DNA of 64,000 nucleotides from Corynebacterium glaucum (GTDB taxonomy: Bacteria; Actinomycetota; Actinomycetes; Mycobacteriales; Mycobacteriaceae). The notes below the pieces were generated by a model. The model was not told where the DNA came from and did no database searches. It was given only the letters and a program-made list of their open reading frames with translations. This document shows positions 30,220 through 37,840 of this stretch, piece by piece; position 1 is the first letter of the stretch, and every line of letters starts with the position of its first letter. The position numbers and the translations under genes were made by a program. The DNA is taken from positions 1-64,000 of the forward strand of contig NZ_CP019688.1 of NCBI RefSeq assembly GCF_002287505.1, read 5' to 3'.

Positions 30220-30503
30220 TTATCCACAGTTGCGAAAAGACGTCTCCTGTTCACCTCTTTGCAACCTTTCCACTGGTTGTCCCCAAACTTGGGAGGGGTG
30301 TGGGTATCCACAGGTTTTGTGCACACTGTGGATACTCACACCTGTGTTATTCCTCGAACAGCGAGTCATAGGCGCCTTAGAACCCCTCTTAAGGCCGTTA
30401 CGGACCGCAGATTTTAGTTTCGAAGCGAGTAGTGCACAGCTTTATCCACAGGTTGTGAGATTCTTGAAAGACTCATCGCACTCCACAGCCTGTGGATAAA
30501 GCT
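30220..30503. other. second DnaA-box cluster
   Basis: Three perfect TTATCCACA boxes lie at 30220-30228 (+), 30442-30450 (+) and 30491-30499 (minus). Near matches are GTATCCACA 30304-30312, TTGTGCACA 30317-30325 and TGTGGATAC 30327-30335. It has more perfect boxes than the dnaA-dnaN spacer. All replication genes to its left run rightward, which argues against it being the main origin. A DnaA-titration or regulatory locus is a plausible alternative. Confidence 0.65.
30438..30503. repeat. perfect 15-bp inverted repeat carrying two DnaA boxes
   Basis: AGCTTTATCCACAGG (30438-30452) and CCTGTGGATAAAGCT (30489-30503) are exact reverse complements around 36 bp. Each arm contains a perfect DnaA box. 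Confidence 0.8.
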
Positions 30504-30737
30504 GTACATAGTGTGTGCAAATTGTGACCAAAGAAATCTGAACAAACGAGGGTAGTGTTTACCTGGCGCCCTGTCACAAAACACGGATTGCAGGTGTCGG
30601 ATCCAGCCCAAAATCGCACAATTTAGCGGATTTCCGAGTCCTGCAGTCCGAGGTTTGGCCGGATTGGGGAGGATGGGCGGTTGATGGGCGGGGGAGGGTG
30701 GTGGACGGTTGGATTCCCCGCTATTGGCTCTGATAGA

Positions 30738-30811
30738 GCCAAACCCGGATAGTTAGCGCCCTCTATGTGTGCAGCAGCACACGTAAGGGATCGCAACTAT
30801 CCGGGTTTGGC
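30738..30811. repeat. 17-bp perfect inverted repeat with inner hairpin
   Basis: GCCAAACCCGGATAGTT (30738-30754) and AACTATCCGGGTTTGGC (30795-30811) are exact reverse complements. An inner GTGTGC/GCACAC hairpin lies between them. A flanking GGCTC/GAGCC hairpin lies to the left. CCGGGTTTGGC is repeated once more at 30820-30830. It could be a REP-like element or a structured RNA terminator. Confidence 0.7.
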
Positions 30812-30853
30812 GAAATTGTCCGGGTTTGGCCCCGACGAGGCCGGGACGGACGG

Positions 30854-30898
30854 ATGGGAGAGATGGGAGAGCTGGGAGAGCTGGGTGGGCTGGGAGGG
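30854..30898 (+). repeat. five 9-bp G-rich tandem units next to crgA stop
   Basis: Units ATGGGAGAG (twice), CTGGGAGAG, CTGGGTGGG and CTGGGAGGG. The last 26 bases have four or more GGG runs with short loops, a G-quadruplex pattern on the plus strand. Confidence 0.7.
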
Positions 30899-30900
30899 AG

Positions 30901-31176
30901 TTAGCGCCAGCCCATCGTCATAAGCAAACCAGCGATCATGCCGGAGAAGCCGATGAGGTAGTTCCAGGGTCCGAGCTCGGCGAGGAACTGTACCTGGTCA
31001 CCGGCGAGATAGAAGACAATGATCCAGCCGAGGCCGAGCAGCATCAGGCCGAACATGATGACTTTGTACCAGGTCGGGGTGCCACCGGTGTTGATCTTCA
31101 CCGGGGTGCGCGAAGCACCCGCTGAGGTCGTCGAAGCCGGGCGGGTGGTGTCTCTGGTGACTTTTGCCTTAGGCAT
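30901..31176 (-). CDS. crgA: cell division protein CrgA
   Basis: A 91-residue protein beginning MPKAKVTRDTT, with a charged N-terminal third and two membrane helices (about 42-62 and 72-90). This is the CrgA form, which in actinobacteria coordinates FtsZ-ring and peptidoglycan synthesis. ATG 31176 follows AAAGGA; upstream in-frame codons to 31206 are less likely. It lies downstream of pknB on the same strand, 65 bp away, as in mycobacteria. Confidence 0.9.
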   Translation of the reverse strand: MPKAKVTRDTTRPASTTSAGASRTPVKINTGGTPTWYKVIMFGLMLLGLGWIIVFYLAGDQVQFLAELGPWNYLIGFSGMIAGLLMTMGWR

Positions 31177-31241
31177 TGCTCGTTCGGGTCCTTTCGTGCT
31201 CACCAAGCGGTCGGCGTAATGGTATCACCGGCACTGATCTC

Positions 31242-33362
31242 CTAGTTATTCATCGGATTGAGTTTGGCGGGGTCAAACTCCCAGAGGTTGTAGCCAACAG
31301 TCTGGTCCTTGCGGATCAACTCGCCCGCCTCGACTTCCTGGTGGCCGATCTGGCCGACGTCGACAAGTGCGCCCGTCGACACGGTGGGCCCGGCAACGAG
31401 GCGACCAGTCCAGCCAGCTTCACGCAGAAGCTTGTCCGCCTCAGTCGGCGTCATGCGGGTGATCTCCGGCATCTTCATCAGCATGTTGTTGGAAACGCGC
31501 AGCTCAACAGTGGTTCCGCTGTCGACTTCACTGCCCGAACCGGCAACAGCGAGCACCTCGCCGTCGGGGCGGTCGGAGTCGACGCGGCTCACGGTAGATT
31601 CCAGGTTCAGCGACGCCAGGGTGGCAGTCGCCTGGTCGACGTCGAGGCCGACCAAGTTCGGGACCTTCACCTTCGCGCGACCGTCGGAAACTGTGACGGT
31701 CACCTTCGACCCCTTCGAGATCTGGGAGCCAGCAGCCGGGTGCTGGGAGATGATCACGCCGTCCGGCGCGGAATCAGAATGCTCGCGGTGGATGTCCTCG
31801 TTGAGCTCCAGACCAGCTTCCTCCAATGCCTCGGCCGCTTCCTGGGCGGTGAGGCTGGTGATGTCGGGCACGTCAGTCAGCTCACGGCCAGAGGAGACGT
31901 TCAAGGTCACCAGCGTGCCGGCGGCCAGCTGCGAGCCAGCGACCGGGTTGGTAGCAATGACGTTGCCGCGCGGAACTTCCGGGTGCGGCTCATCAGAGAT
32001 CACAACTCGGAATCCCAAGCCTTCAAGTTCGCTCTGCGCGTCTTGGCGCGGCTTGCCTGCCACGTCGGGCACGGCGATCATGTTCTCCTGCACCTTGGCG
32101 GGGTCATCGTTCTCACCGGAGAAGTACGAGTATGCGAACCACCCGGTGGCGCCCAGCAGCACCAGGCCTAGCAGGGCAGCAACCCACTTCATCCACCCGG
32201 AGTCGTTCTTGCTGTTCGCGCGGCGGTGGTCCGCGTAGCGAGTGGAACCAGCCGAAGCGCCGGAACTGCCCGCGCGACGGGAACCCGCGACACCAGCCGC
32301 ACCGGCACCAGCCGCACCTGCACCAGCCGCACCGGCACCAGCCGCACCGGCACCGGCCGCACCCGCGGCTGCGCCAGCGCCTGCACCGCCACGCGGCACA
32401 GGCTCGCGACGCACCGGCGGACCGCCCCGTACGGCGGTGCCCGACACTGACGTGGCATCCGGTGTCGCACCGTAGTCCGACTCCGCTGCCGCAAGGTATG
32501 TGCGCGCCGCGTTGGTCACGGAACCGCGCTCCAAAAGCGCGAGGTCACTGCCCATTTCGGTGGCCGTTTGGTACCGGTCGGCCGGGTGCTTCGCCATAGC
32601 GGTGAGAATCACCGCGTCGACGTTGACCGCTTCGTTCGGCGACAAGGAGTACGCAATCCGCTCGCTCGGCGGCTCCGGATCTTCCTGCACATGCTGGTAG
32701 GCGACGGCAAACGGCGACTCGCCCTCAAACGGCGGCGTCCCGGTCGTCGCTTCGTACAATACGCACCCAAGCGCGTAGAGGTCGCTGCGCGCATCCGCTG
32801 GTTTCCCGCGCGCCTGCTCCGGCGAGAGGTACTGTGCGGTGCCAATCACTGCGGATGTCTGCGTCATCGCGGAGGTGGAATCATCGATCGCACGCGCGAT
32901 GCCGAAGTCCATCACCTTCACTTCGCCGGTGTTGGTGACCATGATGTTCGCCGGTTTGATGTCGCGGTGGATAATGCCCGCGTCGTGGCTGGATTGCAGC
33001 GCGCGGGTGACCGGGATCATCATCGCCGCTGCTTCCGGCGGCGGCAGCGGTCCGTCGGCGCGCAGGATGTCTCGCAGGTTACGGCCCATGAGCCGTTCCA
33101 TCACAATGAACGGCACATCGATGTCGTCGACAAGCTGAGAGCCCGTGTCGTAGACTGCAACGATATTGGGGTGGTTGAGCCGAGCCGAGTTTTTGGCCTC
33201 CTGGCGGAACCGTTCGCGGAAGTTCTCGTCGCGGGCCATGTCGACCTTGAGCATCTTTACGGCAACGTTGCGGCCAAGCATGGTGTCCTTGGCTGCGTAG
33301 ACGTCGGACATGCCGCCGGTGCCGATGATGTCGCCGAGCTCGTAGCGGTCAGCGATTCTCAT
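31242..33362 (-). CDS. pknB: serine/threonine protein kinase PknB with PASTA repeats
   Basis: A 706-residue receptor kinase. The N-terminal kinase domain (1-275) has GTGGMSDVY, the Lys in VAVKML, the catalytic loop HRDIKPANIMV and DFG. A low-complexity Ala-Gly linker of repeated AAGAG lies at about 333-358. One membrane helix (WVAALLGLVLLGATGWFAY) lies near 395-413. About four extracellular PASTA domains (427-690) bind muropeptides and lipid II. It phosphorylates growth and division proteins. Its start is 3 nt from the pknA stop, with GGAGGT inside the pknA end, so translation is coupled. It is the last kinase gene of the operon. Confidence 0.96.
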   Translation of the reverse strand: MRIADRYELGDIIGTGGMSDVYAAKDTMLGRNVAVKMLKVDMARDENFRERFRQEAKNSARLNHPNIVAVYDTGSQLVDDIDVPFIVMERLMGRNLRDILRADGPLPPPEAAAMMIPVTRALQSSHDAGIIHRDIKPANIMVTNTGEVKVMDFGIARAIDDSTSAMTQTSAVIGTAQYLSPEQARGKPADARSDLYALGCVLYEATTGTPPFEGESPFAVAYQHVQEDPEPPSERIAYSLSPNEAVNVDAVILTAMAKHPADRYQTATEMGSDLALLERGSVTNAARTYLAAAESDYGATPDATSVSGTAVRGGPPVRREPVPRGGAGAGAAAGAAGAGAAGAGAAGAGAAGAGAAGVAGSRRAGSSGASAGSTRYADHRRANSKNDSGWMKWVAALLGLVLLGATGWFAYSYFSGENDDPAKVQENMIAVPDVAGKPRQDAQSELEGLGFRVVISDEPHPEVPRGNVIATNPVAGSQLAAGTLVTLNVSSGRELTDVPDITSLTAQEAAEALEEAGLELNEDIHREHSDSAPDGVIISQHPAAGSQISKGSKVTVTVSDGRAKVKVPNLVGLDVDQATATLASLNLESTVSRVDSDRPDGEVLAVAGSGSEVDSGTTVELRVSNNMLMKMPEITRMTPTEADKLLREAGWTGRLVAGPTVSTGALVDVGQIGHQEVEAGELIRKDQTVGYNLWEFDPAKLNPMNN
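32291..32365 (-). repeat. 15-bp tandem repeat x5 in the pknB linker
   Basis: Five consecutive 15-bp units of the form CACCAGCCGCACCGG (plus strand) encode the AAGAG linker repeat. The unit is a multiple of 3, so gain or loss of copies changes linker length without a frameshift. Confidence 0.85.
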
Positions 33363-33365
33363 GGG

Positions 33366-34988
33366 TTACGGGAGACCTCCTGTGACGGGTGGAAAGTAGG
33401 ACAATTCTATCCCACCGTTACCCTGACCAGGCTGTTGCGGCGCGGGACCTTCCGCCGGATTTTGCGGCTGCGGTTGCTGCGGGGCCGATTGTTGCGGCTG
33501 TTGGGGCGCTGGAGACGGTGATGGCGAAGGCGTGGGCGTCTGCTGCTCCGTCGGCAATTCCGGAGACGGTGACGGCGACGCAGTGGGCTCCTCGGCCTCG
33601 GACGGCGACGGCTTCGGGGTGTCCGACTCCACCTTCAGCGTGCCGGGTTCGGACTGCTCGTGGGACGGACGTCGCCGCGAGGGCTCCGTCACGGTCACCG
33701 TCGGCTCCTCCTCAACGGTTGTCTCCGTCTCAGTCACCGTCGTCTGTGTGGACGTCGGCGCAGTTCGCTGGCCTGAGATTCCGTTGAATGCCCCGCTCGT
33801 CCAAGCCCACGCGGCCCCGCCTCCTGCCAAGGCAAGCAGCAGCAAACCAGCAATCCACGGCCCAGCTTTCGAGGACTTTTGCTTATCGACGGCCCCTTGC
33901 GCGCTCCCAGCCGAACCCGGTACCGAGCCTGCGGCGCGCGCCGGCGTCAGATGCGCTTCGGGGCGCATTTGAGGTGGTGCGGCCTGGTGGCTCGCCTGCA
34001 CCGCGCGCGCCGCCGATGGAGGGTAGGCGCCGGCGGGACGGGTGGTGCGTTCCTCCGAGACGTCGGCAAGCATCTGTGTTGAAGCGGTGGGCGATGGCTC
34101 CGTGGCAATGACCTGGGTGCGGCCCCCCGGTTGTGCTGGGCGCTCGCCTTCGCGTACCTGGTGGACGGCGAGCTGCAGCTCGTTGCCGTCGGCGAAGCGC
34201 TGCGCGGGATCCTTGCGTAGGCCGATCTCGATGAGCTCGCGGGTCTGCGCCCCGACGGTGATGGGCATCGGAGGCGGCTCGTTGCTCACGTGCGCGAGCG
34301 CGACCGACACCGAGGAGTCGCCGGTAAACGGCCGCTTGCCGGTGAGCATTTCGTAGCCTACGACGGAGAGCGAGTAGACGTCCGAGGCAGGGCCCACGTC
34401 GAGGCCCTGCGCCTGCTCCGGGGAGACGTACTGGGCGGTGCCGACCACCATGCCAGTGCGGGTAAGCGGGACTGCGGCGGCGGCTTTGGCAATGCCGAAA
34501 TCCGTGATTTTGATCTGACCGTTCTGGGTCACCATGAGGTTGCCCGGTTTGATGTCACGGTGCACCAGGCCCATGCGGTGGATTACCGCCAACCCGTGTG
34601 CAGCCTGCTCGAGCACGTCGAGCGCAAGCGGCTCGTCGAGCTGGCCTTCACGGGCGATGAGATCGGCGAGCGACTCGCCGCGGATGTACTCCATGGCGAT
34701 GAAGCACATTGAGAACCCGGCGGGGCTTTCCACTTCGCGGTAGTCATAGGTTGCCACCACGTTTGGGGAATTGATGCCCTCAGCGGCGAGCGCCTCGTTT
34801 CTGAACCTGGCGAGGAACTCCTCGTTGGAGGAGAACTCGGGGCGCAGCACTTTGAGCGCCACTTCGCGCTGGTTGGCCACGTCGTCGGCGAGCCAAACGG
34901 TGGACATGCCCCCGTGGCCGATGATCCACTGCAGCTGGTAGTCGGCGCCGATGAGGGCCTGCAGGTCGTCGCGGTTTTCAGTGTTCAT
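33366..34988 (-). CDS. pknA: serine/threonine protein kinase PknA
   Basis: A 540-residue kinase. The catalytic domain (about 10-280) has GHGGMSTVW, HRDIKPGNLMV and DFGIAKA. A linker follows, then one membrane helix (PWIAGLLLLALAGGGAAWAW) near 374-394. The extracellular tail is Thr/Pro/Gln/Ser-rich and lacks PASTA domains. PknA and PknB together control polar growth and septation in actinobacteria. It lies 6 nt after pbpA. The linker contains a GTCGATAAGCAAAAG copy of the dispersed motif as Val-Asp-Lys-Gln-Lys. Confidence 0.95.
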   Translation of the reverse strand: MNTENRDDLQALIGADYQLQWIIGHGGMSTVWLADDVANQREVALKVLRPEFSSNEEFLARFRNEALAAEGINSPNVVATYDYREVESPAGFSMCFIAMEYIRGESLADLIAREGQLDEPLALDVLEQAAHGLAVIHRMGLVHRDIKPGNLMVTQNGQIKITDFGIAKAAAAVPLTRTGMVVGTAQYVSPEQAQGLDVGPASDVYSLSVVGYEMLTGKRPFTGDSSVSVALAHVSNEPPPMPITVGAQTRELIEIGLRKDPAQRFADGNELQLAVHQVREGERPAQPGGRTQVIATEPSPTASTQMLADVSEERTTRPAGAYPPSAARAVQASHQAAPPQMRPEAHLTPARAAGSVPGSAGSAQGAVDKQKSSKAGPWIAGLLLLALAGGGAAWAWTSGAFNGISGQRTAPTSTQTTVTETETTVEEEPTVTVTEPSRRRPSHEQSEPGTLKVESDTPKPSPSEAEEPTASPSPSPELPTEQQTPTPSPSPSPAPQQPQQSAPQQPQPQNPAEGPAPQQPGQGNGGIELSYFPPVTGGLP

Positions 34989-34994
34989 CTTCGA

Positions 34995-36461
34995 TCACCT
35001 CGAGGGCTTTTCGGCGTTCGGGGCTGGCGCCGGGGCTGGCGCGGCGCGCAGCACCGCCCGCCCCAACGGGGCGGAAACTTGGCCGCCGGTCGCGCCGGCT
35101 CCAGCGTTGCCGCCGTTTTTCACAACTACTGCCACGGCGACATCTTTGTCCTTGTCAAAGGCGACGTACCAGACGTGCGGGTTAGCACCCTCGGCGTGCT
35201 CAGCGGTACCGGTCTTTGAGGCGAACGCGTTGCCGTCGTAGCCGTATGTGGAACGCTCCGAACCGAGCATAAGTCCCCGAATCGTGTCAGCTTCTTCGGG
35301 AGACAGGGCCTCGTTGAGCATTTTGGGTTCGGTGGCAGACACCTCGGTGAGGTCGGGGCGCAGCACGCGGCGGACCACGTATGGCGCCATGCGCTTGCCA
35401 TCGTTCGCCACCACCGATGCCATGACTGCGGCCTGCAGGGCCGTCATGGTCACATCGCGCTGGCCGATCGAGGATTGCGCCAACTCCGCCTCGCCCGGCA
35501 AGTCACCGAGCGAGCCAGACGCGGCCGGCAGCCCAAGGTCGTAGCGCTCGCCGACACCGAATGCGGTTGCCGCCTCGCGCAGCCCGTCGGCACCGGTGGC
35601 CAGAGACATTTCCACGAACGCAGTGTTGCAGGACAGCGCGAACGCGGTGGCTAGGGTGACTTGCCCGCCACCGCCACCGCCGCAGGCCTGGTCGCCGTAG
35701 TTGGTCAGCGGGATCTCGGTGCCCGGCAGGACGGTCTGCGCGGCGCCGGTGAGCATGGAATCTGGCGTGTAGCCTGCGCGCAGGCCTGCGGCTGTGGTGA
35801 TGATTTTGAAGATCGACCCTGGTGGCAGTTGCTCCTGCATCGCGTGGTTGAGCAGCGGGTTGCCCGGCGCCTCGGTGACCGCGCCCCAGGCTTCGTCGGC
35901 GGTGGCAGGGTCGGCGATTAGGTTCGGATCGTACGAGGGTGACGACGCCATGGCCAACACCTCACCGGTCGACGGGCGCAGGGCTACGATGGCACCTTCG
36001 TAACCGGGGTTGGAAAGCTGGTCGTACGCCAGCGCCTGCAGCGAAGGATCGATGGTCAGCTCAACCGAGTTACCCATCTGGTCCTGCTCCTGACCGGTGC
36101 GCAGGAAGCGCGATGCGCCGCCGCGCTTTTCACCGGTCAGCTCTGCGTTGAACCCGGCTTCCAACTGCGCGGTGCCGAACTGGTTGGAGACGTAGCCCAA
36201 CACCGGCGCAAACGAGTACGGCATGTTCGGGTAGGTGCGCTGGTAGTAGTCGGATTCGTTCTTGAACGACTCGGCCAGCACCTCGCCGCCGGCGCTGATC
36301 TGGCCGCGGTTGATCCGCTTTAGCTCCGAGGTGATGCGCGCGTTGCGTGAGTTCTGGGCGTACTCCTCTTCACGGAAGCCCTGAACCACCGAGTAACTGA
36401 TCAGCAGGGTGATGATGAGGAGCAGTGAAAACGATGCTCCGAAACGGATGGACTTGTTCAT
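34995..36461 (-). CDS. pbpA: class B penicillin-binding protein (PbpA-type transpeptidase)
   Basis: A 488-residue protein with an N-terminal membrane helix (about 8-28) and a penicillin-binding transpeptidase domain. The active-site motifs are PGSIFK near residue 214, SCN near 277 and SKTGTAEH near 415. It cross-links peptidoglycan and pairs with RodA. Its start overlaps the rodA stop by 4 bases. A GGGGG loop (ACGGGGGGQV) precedes the SxN motif. Confidence 0.96.
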   Translation of the reverse strand: MNKSIRFGASFSLLLIITLLISYSVVQGFREEEYAQNSRNARITSELKRINRGQISAGGEVLAESFKNESDYYQRTYPNMPYSFAPVLGYVSNQFGTAQLEAGFNAELTGEKRGGASRFLRTGQEQDQMGNSVELTIDPSLQALAYDQLSNPGYEGAIVALRPSTGEVLAMASSPSYDPNLIADPATADEAWGAVTEAPGNPLLNHAMQEQLPPGSIFKIITTAAGLRAGYTPDSMLTGAAQTVLPGTEIPLTNYGDQACGGGGGGQVTLATAFALSCNTAFVEMSLATGADGLREAATAFGVGERYDLGLPAASGSLGDLPGEAELAQSSIGQRDVTMTALQAAVMASVVANDGKRMAPYVVRRVLRPDLTEVSATEPKMLNEALSPEEADTIRGLMLGSERSTYGYDGNAFASKTGTAEHAEGANPHVWYVAFDKDKDVAVAVVVKNGGNAGAGATGGQVSAPLGRAVLRAAPAPAPAPNAEKPSR

Positions 36462-37840
36462 TGGGCGGCCACCTCCTCAGCAGCGCGAGCCGCGCGGCGT
36501 CGACGCCCGCCAGGTGCCGCGGTCGGCGCCGCCGCGTCGGACTCTGCCGGGCGGTTCGCCAAGTTCGAAATTCGCAGCAGCAAGCCCAGCAAGATGTAGT
36601 TGGCCATGATGGAGGAACCGCCCGCAGACATGAACGGAGTGGTCAAACCGGTCATCGGCAGCATCGACGAGACGCCGCCGGCAACCACGAAGATCTGGAT
36701 TGCGATCATGGTGGAAAGACCCGCGGCCAGCAGCTTGCCGTAGGTGTCGCGCAGCTGCAGCGCGGTTTGGAACCCGCAGGTGAAGAAGATGGCGAACAGG
36801 CACAGCACGCTGGCTACGCCGATCAGCCCGAGCTCCTCGCCGATCGCGGCGAGGATGTAGTCCGAGTGCGCAACAGGCACCAGGTCGGGGTGGCCGTATC
36901 CAAGTCCTGTGCCCGTCAGTCCGCCCCAGCTCAAGGCGATCAGCGCGTTGGCGGGCTGGTTGCCAAACGTGTCGAAGTTGGAAAACGGGTCGATGAAGTT
37001 GGCCACACGGTCCTGGATCTTCGAGCTGATCTGGTACACCGCGTAGCCGCCAACCGCCACCAGGCCGACACCGATGAGCAGCCACGAAGCACGGCTCGTA
37101 GCGAAATAGACCATAGCCAGCACCGTTGCGAAGAGGATCAGCGCAGGACCGAAGTCGTTGGAGATGCCCATGATCAGGATTGCAATCGCCCACACCACCA
37201 GAATCGGCGCGAGGTCACGAAGGCGCGGGAACGTCATGCCCAAAAACCGTCGGCCTGCCACGGTGAACAGCGCGCGCTTCTGCGTGAGCAGCTGCGCGAT
37301 GAAGATCAGCAGCAGGATCTTGGAAAACTCGCCGGGCTGGATGGAAAACGGTCCCAGCCAGAGCCAGATGCGGGCTTCCTCAAACCCCGGTGGCTGCGGC
37401 CACACCAGCGGCAGCGCCAGCAGGATCAGACCCACCAAGCCGAGCAGGTAGGCGTAGCGCGCAAGCGCCTTGTGGTCGCGCACCACGATCAGGGTGAGCA
37501 CCATTAGCACCACGCCGACCAGCGACCACATCACCTGGCGCTCTGCGAGCGGTCCCACCAACGGCCGTTCCGCGAGGTCAAGCCGGTAGATCACCACCAG
37601 CCCGATCGCGTTGAGCAGGGAAACCACCGGCAGCATCGTCTGGTTCGCATGCGGCGCCAAAAACCCGATTGCCACATGTGCGATGGCGTACACCAGGACA
37701 AACCCGCCCACCAAATACAGCATCTCGGTGGTCAGTGCCCGGCCTTGGCTCATCTCCAGGCTAAAGAGCATCAGCAGCAGCAACCCCGCCGAGCACAGCA
37801 ACAGCAGCAGCTCGCGGCTGCGTCCAAGCAATCCCGTCAC
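36458..37840 (-). CDS. rodA: RodA/FtsW-family peptidoglycan polymerase (SEDS)
   Basis: A polytopic protein of about 460 residues with roughly 12 helices; it polymerises lipid II into glycan strands with its partner PbpA. I choose GTG 37840: it follows GGGAGGTG with 6-nt spacing and overlaps the pstP stop (GTGA). The frame is open to ATG 37858 upstream. Motifs include NDFGPALILFATVLAMVY and, late, the FMSAGGSS segment typical of SEDS proteins. The C-terminal tail is Arg/Ala-rich. Confidence 0.95.
   Translation of the reverse strand: MTGLLGRSRELLLLLCSAGLLLLMLFSLEMSQGRALTTEMLYLVGGFVLVYAIAHVAIGFLAPHANQTMLPVVSLLNAIGLVVIYRLDLAERPLVGPLAERQVMWSLVGVVLMVLTLIVVRDHKALARYAYLLGLVGLILLALPLVWPQPPGFEEARIWLWLGPFSIQPGEFSKILLLIFIAQLLTQKRALFTVAGRRFLGMTFPRLRDLAPILVVWAIAILIMGISNDFGPALILFATVLAMVYFATSRASWLLIGVGLVAVGGYAVYQISSKIQDRVANFIDPFSNFDTFGNQPANALIALSWGGLTGTGLGYGHPDLVPVAHSDYILAAIGEELGLIGVASVLCLFAIFFTCGFQTALQLRDTYGKLLAAGLSTMIAIQIFVVAGGVSSMLPMTGLTTPFMSAGGSSIMANYILLGLLLRISNLANRPAESDAAAPTAAPGGRRRRAARAAEEVAAQ

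Larger units (their letters stand above)
30087..30900. other. 814-bp gene-free region with DnaA boxes, hairpins and G-tracts
   Basis: No credible gene is present. From left to right it holds GC-rich alternating sequence (30087-30180), a DnaA-box cluster (30220-30499), a 33-nt G-tract (30666-30698), a 17-bp inverted repeat (30738-30811) and five 9-bp G-rich tandem units (30854-30898). Confidence 0.75.

Noticed and set aside
30087..30900. This region as the primary replication origin
   Set aside because: It has the best DnaA boxes, but dnaA, dnaN, recF, gyrB and gyrA to its left all run toward it, which would place these essential genes on the lagging strand. I keep it as an auxiliary or titration locus.
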